Source: Lamellibrachia columna (lineage: Eukaryota > Annelida > Polychaeta > Sabellida > Siboglinidae). Taken from it: 64,000 bases of DNA. The stretch lies in the NCBI GenBank assembly GCA_963662155.1, contig OY759274.1, positions 20,456,257-20,520,256 of the forward strand, written 5' to 3'. Within the stretch, counting starts at the first letter, position 1. Each line of letters begins with the position of its first letter. Shown here one piece after another: positions 11,178 to 23,587 of this stretch. Under the pieces are notes generated by a model. The model was not told where the DNA came from. It ran no database searches and was given only the letters and a program-made list of their open reading frames with translations. The translations under genes and the position numbers were made by a program.

Positions 11178-11300
11178 ATGACACCGAGTCAACAGACAGG
11201 AGCCTCTGTCTCACAGCCACCCAGCGGCATGTCGATGACACCGAGTCAACAGACAGGAGTTCCTGTCACACAGCCACCTAGCAGCACTGGCACTTCCCAG
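11178..11300 (+). CDS. Possible exon with two 19-residue Ser/Thr/Gln/Pro-rich repeats
   Basis: Two 57-bp units (11178-11234, 11235-11291) encode MTPSQQTGASVSQPPSGMS-like repeats, low-complexity and mucin-like. The frame runs to a consensus donor CCCAG|GTAAGC at 11300. The next plausible acceptor (TTATCTCCAG, near 11560) opens a Cys-rich frame (CSPSNGGQNNC), but the phase does not match. No upstream exon is seen. It may be a fragment of a captured or old gene inside the inverted-repeat segment. Confidence 0.3.
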
Positions 11301-11310
11301 GTAAGCATTA

Positions 11311-11425
11311 TATACACACACGCACACACGCACACGCACACGCACACGCACACGCACACGCACACGCACACGCACACGCACACGCACACGCACACGCACA
11401 CGCACACACACACACACACACACAC
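11311..11425. repeat. (ACGCAC)n/(AC)n microsatellite
   Basis: About 115 bp of ACGCAC repeats passing into plain AC. The long His/Thr or Cys/Val frames on both strands come from this run. Confidence 0.95.
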
Positions 11426-12302
11426 CACTGAACGGAAACACAGACACACACAACTCTACAAGCATGCGAACACAGTTCCGAAAATCAAGTATGTTAATAT
11501 TTATTATGTCATCAACTCGCTGAGCACAATTTGTTAAATTGTGTAATTTTTTATCTCCAGAAAATCAAAACACAACATGCTCCCCATCAAATGGCGGCCA
11601 AAACAATTGCATGGCGTCTTCATGCGCAAGGGATCCTACAGTCACTGGCACACGCATATGTTGACAGTCGGCCACTAGAAATTTTAATCTGGGCACAGCA
11701 TAAGTGTTGTGTAGTCCTCAAATATGGCCATATCTCAATGTTGATAGAGTGCCAACATTGCTGATGAGGTTCTCTCCGTCCGAACCAACGAGTAGCCCTA
11801 CGTACAGACACGCGGCCAACGACGCCATCGCTACCACTGCCTTAAAAGCGGAAAAATACAAGAACTGTACAGGATGGAGGAAATTTATTTCTTACCACAC
11901 TGACAGGAGTTCTAGTGTCATTTGAATTCCTAACTGTAGTATGGTGAACAGGTGTGTGCTCGTTTTCTTTATAAACAAGCATCAATCTACATCATATTAC
12001 ATGATATTCTACACGATTCCTGCAAACGTTTGCTTACTTTCACCTACCACTGTGATTGTCGGGGAATATTGGAATGTAGTCGCGTGATGTTGAGTGGGAA
12101 TCCACAAGGCGGGTCCGTGTGTATTGATACAAACGTGTCGTATGAAAATGTGATGTTGCTATAATGTTTCGCAAATTACGAACCATGTTTATAAAGGGAT
12201 CACATAGCTTATAACACAATTCACATCGTGTCGCTCGCATACTCACCGTGTCTCACTCACATACACAACGTGTCTCGCTCGTAGACTCATCGTGTCACGC
12301 TC
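11426..12302. other. Interior of the inverted-repeat segment, unassigned
   Basis: No gene is supported. 12230-12302 carries degenerate GTGTCTCGCTCGCAGACTCA-type direct repeats that continue into the right arm. Confidence 0.4.
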
Positions 12303-12600
12303 CAATAATCACCGTGTCTGGCTCGCAGATTCACCGCTTCACGCTCGCCACGTTGCTTCGTTTTCTTCAAATTGCGAGCCATGGATTTAAAGAGACCATA
12401 AAACTTTAAAAACAACACATCTTGTCTCGCTCGCAGACTCACCGTGTATCGCTCGCAGACTCACCGTGTCTAGCACGGGACTTGTTCATGTTTGCCACCT
12501 TGATCCACAGTTGGTTGATGCCTCAACACGTTGTTCAATACTACACTATATCGGTTGAGACGTCATATGGACGAACAGGACATTAGTACATTTAGAGAAC
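12303..12600 (-). repeat. Long inverted repeat, right arm
   Basis: 298 bp, the reverse complement of 8931-9236. Confidence 0.9.
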
Positions 12601-12640
<40 letters not shown>

Positions 12641-12645
12641 GCACC
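12601..12645. repeat. (GCAC)n microsatellite
   Basis: A tetranucleotide run directly adjoining the right arm of the inverted repeat. Confidence 0.9.
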
Positions 12646-15600
12646 ACAAACACGCACATACGCAGAGGCGCGCACCACAAACATGCACAAATATAAATGA
12701 ATAAATATAATATTATTGGCACATTTCACTGTTTTCAGCCGACATTTTGTCACTCTTTAAATTAAATCTGTCATGAAAATAAGACGGTGGAAAATAGATT
12801 TAACATACGTATAAGCCTGTACCTGTAACACAGATATGTGTGGCGCCGGAAACTGTAAAGCCGTGATGACATCTGGGACTCAGTAAGTTCTTCAGCCACA
12901 GCCATTTTCCTTCGTCCAAATTAGAGGTGACATAAACCACTATGATTTTACTGACATATTTATAAGAATATGGTTAGAAAATGCAGTCGTTTTGAAATAA
13001 GTATAATATTATACACATATATGTAGATTGGAATTTGCGTTTATCACTAATTCACAAAACCGAAATCAGACATTAATGTCGTATCCTCTGTCACCTGTTG
13101 TGTTTTACTTCGACCTTACCTTTTATCAAAGCATGGAGTGAGGAAACCAGGGAATCATTGACACCCTGAAATTAAGAATGCAATGCAAGGTAATAAACAG
13201 TTCGTGGGCCATTGTGATTCGAGGAATTGAGGGGTTCCCGGGCACATCATGGACACCCTGGATCCGACCGTGATTCGGGTATAAATGATAAGCATGAGAT
13301 GCACGGGACACTGTTTCTGAGGTGTCAACATTCGGTCGGGAAATACCGCTTTTTTCCCCTCCACTTTTTGGATGAAATGTCAAGTTTTTCGTTATTTAAA
13401 AAAAAAAAAAATTACGCTAAAATCGATCTATGTGTTGCACACGAGTCCATCCTAAGCACATTTTATGTCTTTGGAGCCAATAAAGTTGAGCGGAGGAGGA
13501 AGTTTCCTGCTTTTTATGAGCATTTTACCGCTTTATCACGAGAACTTGGATACCTAAAATAAGGTGTGGCATAACACCCACAGTAAGAGTCATGCAGAGC
13601 TAGCTACCAAGTCTCACACATTTGGCGTGAGACTCACGCATTTGGCTTCCATCTCACGCACTCGCGCAGCTATTTGTAGATCTCACGCACATTGGCCGTT
13701 TCAATTAATAATTAATATAATCCCCTAGGTATATTTTTATCATCATCGGTGACGTCGCGCGTAATCGCCACTTTCACACACGATTATCGACAGACAGCCC
13801 GCGTGACAACCCATGTCTCCTTGCCAGAGTGATCATGATCACGGGTATGGTCGGGGCTTGTTACGAGCGCTGGACCCTCGCCTCGTTGGCACATTGACTG
13901 TCAAACTGGCAATGGACCGCCCACTGACATTTGAGCCAACAAACGATTTGCTTATTAAAAGTATACATTGGCACACAACCAGACACATCCTAGTAGTACC
14001 AACCTTGAAGCATTTAAGCCAGACGTGTGCAGGTTGGGTGAAAATGCTAGACGTTTACCATGTCATTTTTACTTTCGAAGTTAATAAAGACAGTGTGATA
14101 ATTCAACGTGATGACCAGTTGTGTTCTTACATGAGAATAACTACGGTTCCGAGTGTTCTTTCTATAAAACTTGCTGCGTTCTTTTGAAATCGTCTAATAT
14201 TGTTTATGTTTAATATGTATACGATACGAATGACACATAGGGAATTATCATATATCATGATGTTACCTTAACTGTTTCAGAACAATTGAAAATATTTCGT
14301 CCCGTATTTAAATAAACCGCAACTGCATAAATAATGAAAATGTTATCAATCTGTCAATTATTTCCAGTGTATTATCAAAAGCTGTCCCCGGTAGAAATTT
14401 GAATGAATAGAATTGCTTTCATCTGGTGCCCTAGTTGTTGGGAAACATAACACCATTTTTCAGTGTTTGGATCCTGCCAATATTTCTCGCATGTTCCTCT
14501 ACACAACATGGCAGCTCTGGTCATAGACATGATAAGCTTTATGGAAATAACATACAATAAAAATAATTATGTGTCAAACTGTGGTTAACTGTATGTCTTC
14601 ATGTGTGTTGCTGTCATGTTGCTGTGAATTACGCTCGCCATCATTAAAGTTTATAACGTTATTAGATATTTTGCTTTAGAAAAGGTCGAAAAAGGGTTAT
14701 TTTGTCCCTGAGACAACCAAGGTGTGGTACGCATGTATCATGTACGTAAATTATTTGCCATCACAACTCGTCCACTCTGCAATATGTTTCAGAATGCTGG
14801 CGTTTGACTGAAGCAGATGAGAGATAATTTCCAACCTTCCACACAACATATCTTTGAAACATCATGCCATTTTTCTGGCCACAAAAGATTTCTAACACAG
14901 AACTTCTGAAAGTAACTGCTCAGATTAATATGGATGACTTGTTCACCACAAGAATCAGCCAAGTTTTTACTAAACGAAGATGACAATACGGCGATAACAG
15001 CTGTGAGGTAAACCCCGAAGGACAACGAAAACGAGGTAGACTAAAGAAACCTGCGACTTTTGTGCTCTCTAACGGTGGTTTGACGTGCCAAAGTAGATGA
15101 GAAAATATTATCATTTAAGTGCACCTATTTCATGTTTTATGAGTTCCCACAATGTCCCACAATAAAATCCATAAACCTGCTCTTTTGAATTAGCGCGTTA
15201 GCATTGATACGCGATTGTTTCAACGCACGGCAAACGATTCGCGCTAAGTGCGTGTCGTACTTCCGTCGACAATCTCAAGCGATTTCACATTTACCTTGCA
15301 ACAGAGGCACAACGGGTTATTTCGGGCACCATATGTTCTAATTACAATGTAATTAACTCCAATTCTGATTGTAATACCCTATCAACTGAAACAGCGCTTC
15401 CGAATGAACTGTTGAAGGTCAGTGACAGCCACAAGGGGGTGGTACGGCTTCAACTGAATCGGAGCGAAGCTTTTGACATCGACCGACATAAACATGCAGC
15501 TTACACGCTATTATGAAAACACGGGCAACATCTTCTGTTGGGTCGAACGATATGCCTGTCATGGTTCGTTGCCTATATCCAGCACAGACAATACAGTAGT

Positions 15601-16955
15601 TCCGCTGCCCGTGAACATTCAAGAGATCACCAAATGAACTGCGGCTAGTCTAACAAGGCTTAATTACTGTTGACCGACCAGCACGTTCTTCAAATTAGTT
15701 TCTTACATAACAGTCCAGGCGAAGTTGGTGCTTCTGTTGACGCACCTGACAAGACCCATTTGTGAAAGACCCCACTTGCTGGTTTGCATGGCTTCGGATT
15801 CAATACACATTCTTGGCCTATGACACACACTGTATGCTTGATGCGGTGTTGTGCGTGACGTTGACAGCCAGTCGGGGAAAATTTGTGAAGATTGAAAAAG
15901 GTGTTCCAATACAAAGACGAACAAAAACAAAGTGTTCTTTATATGTGCACAGGAACGTGGTGACTAGCAGGAAACAGCGCCGTGCACGGGTGGCATTTCC
16001 CTCATGGCAGGCACGGCGACACTCTGAGAGGTTGGTACTGATCGAGTGATGTGTATAACAGCAGCTAGGCGATGGAAGTTTATTCCATCATGCACTTCCT
16101 TTATCTTCATAGCTTGAAGCTTTCAATTTTATGTATTGATTGTTGAAATGACTGTGTTTGTTTATTTATTTTTAAACTACGTTATAGCGAATCCACCTAC
16201 GTTACAATATTGTGTCATATTATTTATTTTCTACATATCAATTGGTGAAATTATCTGTATTGCATATCCTGTTTTAGATATTGTGTACTATTTTCTAGGA
16301 AATATTTTTATTGTCGCTGTTCACGCGATACATGAAAGATGTTCATCAACGGACTACCTGTCATGTGTGCCTTTTCGAGTTTTGCTAAGTGATTATCTAC
16401 AAACAATTTCGGCTTTAATTCTCATTATATGATGAAAAGCTAGGTTTGTGAATAAAGGTCAGTTCGGTATTGTATATAGATATGATCTATTCCATTGTTG
16501 CACATTTAATTGGACCGGCAATTAATGTATTTGGGCATATATTTATTACTAGTGATATTTAATGGTGACAGATTCGTAAATTTCAGATTACTAACTCCAT
16601 ACAGCCCCTTCTGGGGACAGTAGCATGCTATAGCGCCGTCGTTGTATATTTGCCCCTTATTTGATATGTGTGCTATATTTATATTTGTAATACTAATACT
16701 TGTACATATAAGGGCCAAATAAAGAGCATGTGTCTGCTTGTCTGTTGTAGGCGCCATCTTAGGTTGACCACTTCCGGCGGATGTACATAGCTATGATTGA
16801 ATATGCATAATTCAATATCAATAAAATGGATTAGTAATATTATATACGCATTTTGTATCGTGTATGCTGGATCACCATATGATGTATTGTATATAATAAA
16901 CATTCTAATGAATAAATATTTTCATTAGATGTCGTCACTTCAGTTAATTTAGATT
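12646..16955. other. Long region without a recognised gene
   Basis: I see only short open frames, the longest 13813-14187 (plus, 124 codons), which resembles no family and lacks splice or composition support. The minus strand at 12823-12890 has a short sushi-like string (CHHGFTVSGATHICVTG) ending in a stop. 13390-13410 is poly-A. No tRNA, LINE or tandem array is evident. Confidence 0.4.
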
Positions 16956-17268
16956 GAACAGGTTTGAAAGACACACACCACAAATTCGTCTGTTTGTTCA
17001 TGACATAGTATATAAGCAAAAGTAATTCCTATAGTTAACAGGTTGAGAACTATAACACACAGGGTTATGTCACAGTAGTCGGGTGGGAGACTACAGGCTT
17101 AGGGGTCGACATAGACTCTCCCTTGAATAGTTCAATAAAGCAACCAAAAGAGATCCTGTGTTGTGGAGGAGGTCCCACACACCAAATCTGTAAAGTGCTC
17201 CACTAATTGCCCGAGCCCAAGGCAGAATGGCAAAGCGTCACTCGCTTCACTGTGGTCTCTTCTTTTTT
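16956..17268 (+). ncRNA. Candidate Pol III (type 3 promoter) structured RNA, copy B
   Basis: Diverged copy of 4-300. The PSE-like block is at 16956-16987 and the TATA box (TATATAA) at 17009-17015. Shared blocks follow: CACACAGGG near 17056, GGGAGACTAC and GGGGTCGACAT near 17085-17112, and GGTCTCTT with a T6 run at 17263-17268. The hairpin 17233-17247 (AAGCG, loop TCACT, CGCTT) pairs perfectly. In copy A the stem is GTG/CAC instead of GCG/CGC, a compensatory change that supports a structured RNA. The family is unknown to me. Confidence 0.4.
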
Positions 17269-17360
17269 CTGTGCATTATTTTAATCTTTTGACTGACATT
17301 TGAAATTTATGACAAACTAGTGTTACAATTAGTGTTACATTGTAACGCTTTTATTTGGGA

Positions 17361-17549
<189 letters not shown>

Positions 17550-17616
17550 CACACGCACACACATCCTACACACTACACCACACGCACACACGCACCACAC
17601 CACACACTCACACGCA

Positions 17617-17622
17617 CGCACG

Positions 17623-17679
<57 letters not shown>
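17617..17679. repeat. (GCAC)n then (AC)n microsatellite
   Basis: A second run, separated from the first by 70 bp of imperfect CACGCACAC sequence. Confidence 0.95.
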
Positions 17680-17681
<2 letters not shown>

Positions 17682-18317
17682 CCGACTAACTGGGGGCACA
17701 CATCAAAACAGAGAAGTAATATTCGATGTAATTTTTTTATTTAAGGATATGACTTTCAACCTTGCACGGAGTGGCGTATTTGGGGGGGGGGGAGATATGA
17801 CTGCCTTTGGCTCCAAGGTGCATTTCATTACAACCTGTTGCGCCACTACTTTATAGCATGGTAAACTAATGGGTGACTAAGCTTGCCACCCCCACCCCCC
17901 ACCCCACCACCACCACCCCCACATGGTCGTTAAACACGTGTATCGACTGTATGACTTCTTCCTTTCGTCCAAGTATAATTTTCGTCCACCTATAAAAAAG
18001 CGACTTGTACAATCGTTTCTCTTTACTGAAATTCCTGTATCAGGCAATCGATTACGTAACTAATCATCGAAATTTCACCATGCTAATTGACTGTTCCTGG
18101 TATCTGGATCGTTGTGTCATTTGTGGATTTCACGGATAGGCACGATTCGCAAATGATAAAACGAAATATAACAAATAAGTTTCTTCACAAAGTTGTTGTC
18201 AGTTTCCCGGACTAATATTTTTTGCTTGTTTCAAAATGATGGAAACTACGCAATTGTTGAAAGTGTCCACTCAAATTCTAAGTTGTTGTGCCCCTCTGTT
18301 TCCCCATGTTGAGCATT
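17680..18317. other. Unassigned stretch
   Basis: Contains a C-rich imperfect repeat (CCACCCC) near 17886-17922. No gene is recognised. Confidence 0.4.
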
Positions 18318-18665
18318 TATGCGCGCGCACACACGCACGAAAGCACGCTCGCTAACACGTACATAGCCACGCACCCATGCTCGCACGCACGCATCCGTCC
18401 ATGCACGCTCACACGCAGTCACGCACGCCCGCACCAACGCACGATCGCACGCATGCATTCCCACTCGCTCATTCGCAGGCACGCATGCACGCACGCTCGC
18501 AGGCACGCAAGAATACATGCACACATGCACGCATCCGCGCACCTAAGCTCACACTGGCTCCCCCGCATTTATGCGCACGCACACACGCACGCACACGCCC
18601 TCGCACGCACGGAAACACGCACGCACCCACGCACCCATGCTGGCTGGCACGCACGCACCCACGCA
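18318..18665. repeat. Degenerate GCAC/CACG tetranucleotide region
   Basis: About 350 bp dominated by CACG, GCAC and CATGC words with substitutions, an old diverged microsatellite. Ala/His/Arg-rich frames on both strands are artefacts. Confidence 0.85.
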
Positions 18666-19479
18666 CAATTCGCTGTCTCATTATCTCCCACTTTTGTCTT
18701 CTTATCTTCGTTATTGATGTACAACTACCGTAGATGAACTGCAGCTATTCTGTTGTGGGGTCAATTATTCGTTGTTATCTCACTACTCTCCAGATGTCAG
18801 CGTTATCGTTTGGTTAGCCGAACCACTACAAAATCACACAATTGTCTACGCAGACACCAGCCAATGTCTACGAATGTCACGCTGTTTGAGTACTATTCAT
18901 ACAACTTACGTAGAGGAGTGACGTCACAAGACTACCGATATTTAATCTACCATTTTAAAATATGTGTTCTCCCACTGACATATTCAATGTGGATACATTT
19001 TCATGACACTAATATTACGTCGACACGGTAAAAGTTGTACTGTTCCCCCAACCCAATGCTTTAGCGAGGAACTGATTTTTGTGACACACATACTTGTAAA
19101 CATACTTGTGGACCTCTAACAGTTGTCTCTCTACCACCCACACACCCTCACTAAGCTCACAAAGTTCAAGTAATTACGTGAAACTTGTGAAAGCTATATT
19201 GTTTTTCCACTCCTCACATTAGGGGACGCATCGTCTGGTGATGTTTGGCCGCGCTGAGTGCGATCTTTCAGCTGATTGGACGAGCGAAAACGAGGACGAG
19301 GGAGTGAGGTATGGGAGGGAGACTAATCCCATGTAGGGACGAGGGGAGAGCAGGCATTGAGATATGGGGAATATGGAGAAGATGGAATTTTACAATGAGT
19401 GGAAAGAAGAGCGAATACGGGAAAGATGGGAGGCCAACTGCGGGTAAGAGTGGCAAGTGAATGCTGGGACATGGGAGAT
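18666..19479. other. Unassigned stretch
   Basis: No convincing gene. The GA-rich stretch 19290-19470 leads into the 45-bp repeat. Confidence 0.4.
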
Positions 19480-19998
19480 CAACTGTTGGGAGGAGGAACC
19501 AGTGAAAGTGGGGAATAGGGAGAAAGGTTGTTGGGAGAAGGAACCAGTGAAAGTGGGGAATAGGGAGAAAATGTGTTGGGAGGAGGAACCAGTGAATGTG
19601 GGGAATATGGAGAAAAGGTGTTAGGAGAAGGAACCAGTGAATGTGGGGAATATGGAGAAAAGGTGTTAGGAGAAGGAACCAGTGAATGTGGGGAATAGGG
19701 AGAAAAGGTGTTAGGAGAAGGAACCAGTGAATGTGGGGAATATGGAGAAAAGGTGTTAGAAAAGGAACCAGTGAATGTGGGGAATAGGGAGAAAAGGTGT
19801 TGTGAGAAGGAACCAGTGAATGTGGGGAATAGGGAGAAAAGGTGTTGGGTGGAGGAACCAGTGAATGTGGGGAATAGGGAGAAAAGTTGTTGGGAGGAGG
19901 AACCAGTGAATGTTGGGAATAGGAAGAAAAGGTGTTGGGAGGAGGAACCAGTGAATGTGGGGAATAGGGAGAAAAGGTGTTGGGAGGAGGAACCATTG
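19480..19998. repeat. 45-bp minisatellite, ~11 copies
   Basis: Unit around GAGGAACCAGTGAATGTGGG with the 45-bp period seen between successive CCAGTG words. 45 is divisible by three, so long Pro/Ser-rich frames (15-residue repeat, core SPYSPHSLVP) stay open on the minus strand in more than one frame, which argues against coding. Confidence 0.9.
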
Positions 19999-20997
19999 AA
20001 CGTGTGAAAGGTGTCATTGTGTGGCTGGCATTGCTGGTATTTGCTGGTTCGAATAAATCCGTGACCAAAATTAAGCAACACAGAAAAACGTTCTTCGTTA
20101 AGATTACATGTCAATACAGCGATGTGTGTTTTTTGGGATTTATTGAGTCTAGTTTACAAACATATATGTCGCATTGTAGTTGCAACTCGTTTCGAATACT
20201 TCGATCCTCCGTTGCCTGCGCATGTCGTCTCAACCACTACGCAGTGGCCGTCAGAGGGCGCCAACGTCCGTCGTAGGCCGTGGGTGTTTTTTAGAAGACG
20301 GTCTCAGCTTGCAGATCTTAGGGGTCATCCATAAAGTACGTCACGCTCGCTAGGTGAGGTGACCGAATAAGTGTTACGGAGCATTACATGGCTGGGGGGG
20401 TGTCTTGGCGATCGCTACGTTCGTTATTAAGACACTTTTTTGTTCGTCCAGCCGGTGATTTCAGACTGATAGCATTGATTGCCATGTCAGTTTTGGGGTC
20501 TATTTCAACAAAAGTCGAAAGGAAAGGGAAAGCCAACTGCACCGTGTATCAATGAAGTTTGTAAAGGCGCGATGTATAGATATATGCATATTAGGTGGGA
20601 AGTCTCTCAAAACGAATGTAGTTTTAGGAGTGTACAGGCCAAACTTAAGTATTTCATATTTGCACAACATATGGGAATCTTTTTTTCAAAACAAGCGTAG
20701 TTTTTTTAGGGGGGACGCTACGAATCGTGAAAAGGGGTGGGGTATCAAAGATGTAAAAAATAGTGTGACGTATTTTAAGGATGGCCCCTTATTTCGCCGG
20801 AGTCAGTGTCACATCCACATCCATCATCGCGTCCAACAACATCACGTAATCATCAAGGGTAATGCAATAAATCGACCGGTAATATAATAAATCGACCGGT
20901 AATGTAATAAATCGACCAGTAATGTAAAAAAAAATTTGATGACAATCATTATGATGATGATGGTGTTAATAATGATGATGTAGAAGGTGAGGACTAC
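19999..20997. other. Unassigned stretch with a short 20-bp repeat
   Basis: 20865-20926 holds three copies of AATAAATCGACCGGTAATGT. Otherwise I see only GAT-rich sequence at 20950-20985 and no gene. Confidence 0.4.
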
Positions 20998-21784
20998 TCC
21001 GAGGATTACAACCTTGTCGTGGTGGAGTAGTTTGTGTGCCTCAGTGATCCTGAGAGCTGTGCCGGCTGGGATACGTGTATCCCTAGTAGGTTTAACCATG
21101 CCGGATTGGTCGAGGGTGAGATTCCAGACTAAGAGTGATCCCTGGTCCTCCAGGCTGGGGGTTGGGCGGCAGGCTAACAACCTGCTCCCGTAAAAACAAC
21201 AGATGTTACAGAAACATGTACAAGAAATCCAGCCTTTCTGATGGGTGATATTGGCGCTCGTTTTTCGACAGAGGATAGCATGAATGGTGATCGCCAAAGC
21301 CGTAAGAAAGCTAACACCAAGATAGTGCCGTTAGTACATCCACGAAAACAGATCAAGGTTGCGTGTTGGAAAGTGAGGACGATAAACGCAGCTGGTAAAA
21401 CTGAGCAAATTGTAGATGAAATGAACAACAATGGCATAGACATACTGGGAATCAACGAGAGTAGGTGGACTGGAACAGGAAAAGTCAGACTTGAAGGAGG
21501 GGAGACAGTGTTGTATTCTGTTGTAGAGATCAGGCACGAGTTTGGTGTTGGGATGATAATATCTAAGAAGAACAGGAACACACTTCTCGAATGACATCCA
21601 GTGAATTATTACTGTTAGATCGATCGGAAGACCAAAAGAGACGTGGCGGCGAATGGTGTAAAAAGAACGAGATGCGTTTGGGTGGAAATCATGGGCAGAG
21701 GCGGCACAGAGGGCGGCTGACAGGCCGGAATGGCGGACTCTTGTACATGCCCTATGTGACGCATGGCGCCCAAGGGATCCGTAA
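20998..21784 (+). mobile_element. RTE-like LINE, internally deleted
   Basis: 20998-21190 is a non-coding leader. 21241-21594 encodes the start of an APE-type endonuclease domain: KVACWKVRTINAAGK, then DILGINESRWTGTGKVRL and EFGVGMIISK, ending in a stop. 21617-21784 then encodes the C-terminal tail (RSIGRPKETWRRMV, premature TAA at 21659-21661, then WAEAAQRAADRPEWRTLVHA), with the natural stop at 21782-21784. The rest of the endonuclease and the whole reverse transcriptase are missing, a deletion of roughly 2 kb or more. Non-functional. Confidence 0.8.
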
Positions 21785-22797
21785 GCCGTAAGTAAGAAGG
21801 CGATGATGAGGGAAATAAACGATTATGATGATGACGACAATTAAGGGATCATCTTAGCGATGATGATGATTATTATGACGATGATGATGATAACGATTAT
21901 GATGATGCTGATGATAATGATGATGATGATAATAATAATGATGATAACGGCGGTGATGATGAGGGTGATAAATGGTCATGATGATGATGAGGAAGAAGAT
22001 GAAAACAATTAAGCGGTCTTAGTGATGATGATGACGAAGATGATAACAATGAGGGTGATCATTATTACGATTATGAGGACGAACACAATGACACCCTCAG
22101 TCTCACCATCTTGCTCCTCCTCCTCATCGTCATCATCATCGTCATGTTCACCCTTATAACTGTTAACCATGCTGACACCCACTCGACGTTCACAAACCTA
22201 TGATTAACATAGGAATCTCAGAGCGAGTGAGCCGCAAGTTTTCTGGGATATGGAATGCCGTTTGTATAACCTCTCAGGTAACGCACGGCAGTAACTACAT
22301 GTTGGCAAACAATAGGACCGAGTCAGACAGAGTGGTAAGGAAGAAGGGGGTCATTAAAAAGGGTCGCCTCAACAAATGAAAGAGATAATCTACACTCAGT
22401 TAAGGGATCATCTCAAACAATTATTTAAGAGATCCCTAAAAATGCTTAAAAAGAAATACCTCATCATTTGATCAAATTAAGGGGTCATATCAAATAACTT
22501 AGGAGAAATCTGAAAATGTAACGTGATATTATATTAGAAACTTAAGCTTAACCGCAAAATAATAAAATAAGGGATCAGCTGAAACAATTAGGGGGTTATC
22601 TAAAAAATTAAAGTTAAGAGCAATGCCAGTCAACTAAAATGTTCATTTAGCGATTAAAGAACACCTAAAATATTTTAAAATATGACTAAAATTGAGGGAT
22701 TTTATCAAAAACAGGAAAGGTTAATCTAAAAATGAGTCATTAAGGGGTCATTTAATAACTAGTCATTACAAATAAACTAGCTGATCGTCTCAAAACA
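21785..22797 (+). repeat. Inverted repeat, left arm
   Basis: GAT/ATG-rich to about 22150, then a non-repetitive block, then about 400 bp of degenerate repeats containing TTAAGGGATCATCTCAAA and related strings. Confidence 0.85.
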
Positions 22798-23171
22798 TTA
22801 TGGGGTCATCTCATAAAATCAAGTGATCGTCTCGAAATAAAGTTAGATAAAATGAATAGGACTTCTCAAAAAAGTTAAGGGATCGTCACAAAATTTTATA
22901 CGTTGAATTGCTCGCTTAAATCCATTGATATTTTTTCTACATATAATCAGTACATGTGTGCGCTGTAGATTCAGACTAAATGTCAAAACTATTTTCTTGC
23001 ATAATTCGGGTCAAATACATCAGACGGCCTCCTTAGATTTATGTTCTTTGATTACATGATAATAAAATATAATTACGCTATGTCTCTGTTGCGGAGTTAC
23101 GCGACCGAGCACTGGCAGCGTGCAGGTGGATAAGAGAAGAATCGCCACGCCATTTTGCGGTTATGTTCTAG

Positions 23172-23278
23172 TAAGACGTCCGCGCTTACTGCCATTGTAC
23201 TCAGACGTCCGCGCTTAATGCCGTTGTACTCAGACATCCGAGCTTAATGCCTTTGTACTCAGACGTCCGAGCTTAGAC
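23172..23278. repeat. 29-bp direct repeat, ~3.5 copies
   Basis: Unit CAGACGTCCGCGCTTAATGC plus about 9 bp ending TTGTACT, lying in the loop of the inverted repeat. Confidence 0.85.
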
Positions 23279-23430
23279 GTGGGAACGCAGGAACACGTGA
23301 AAATACCGAAACGGACCGCGGGAACGCCTGAGTATATAACGATGGGGGCGGGCAAAATCAACCCCTTGCGAATCGTACAGTGCGGATCATATATTCACGA
23401 CATCGATGTAGGAAAGAGAGAAAGTGAGAC

Positions 23431-23587
<157 letters not shown>

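Larger units (their letters stand above)
8931..12600. mobile_element. 3.67-kb segment bounded by ~300-bp inverted repeats
   Basis: The outer ends are GTTCTCTAAATG at 8931 and its complement at 12600. The arms are long and the interior has no transposase-like frame. It holds a 40-bp tandem repeat (10610-10843), a repetitive exon-like piece (11178-11300) and a microsatellite. This fits a foldback-type or non-autonomous TIR element. A (GCAC)n run abuts the right end and no target duplication is visible. An inverted segmental duplication is the alternative. Confidence 0.55.

Noticed and set aside
13813..14187. 124-codon plus-strand frame
   Set aside because: No family resemblance, no splice signals and no sign of coding composition. 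A chance frame of this size is expected in 64 kb.
14789..15025. Small secreted Cys-containing frame resembling insulin/relaxin spacing (CG.., then CC..C)
   Set aside because: It opens only at TTG, the B-like cysteine spacing is too long, the A-like motif has Trp where the third Cys should be, and no splice context supports it.
19268..20114. Long Pro/Ser-rich minus-strand frames (266 and 211 codons)
   Set aside because: They come from the 45-bp minisatellite. Two overlapping frames are open equally and there is no start context or exon border.
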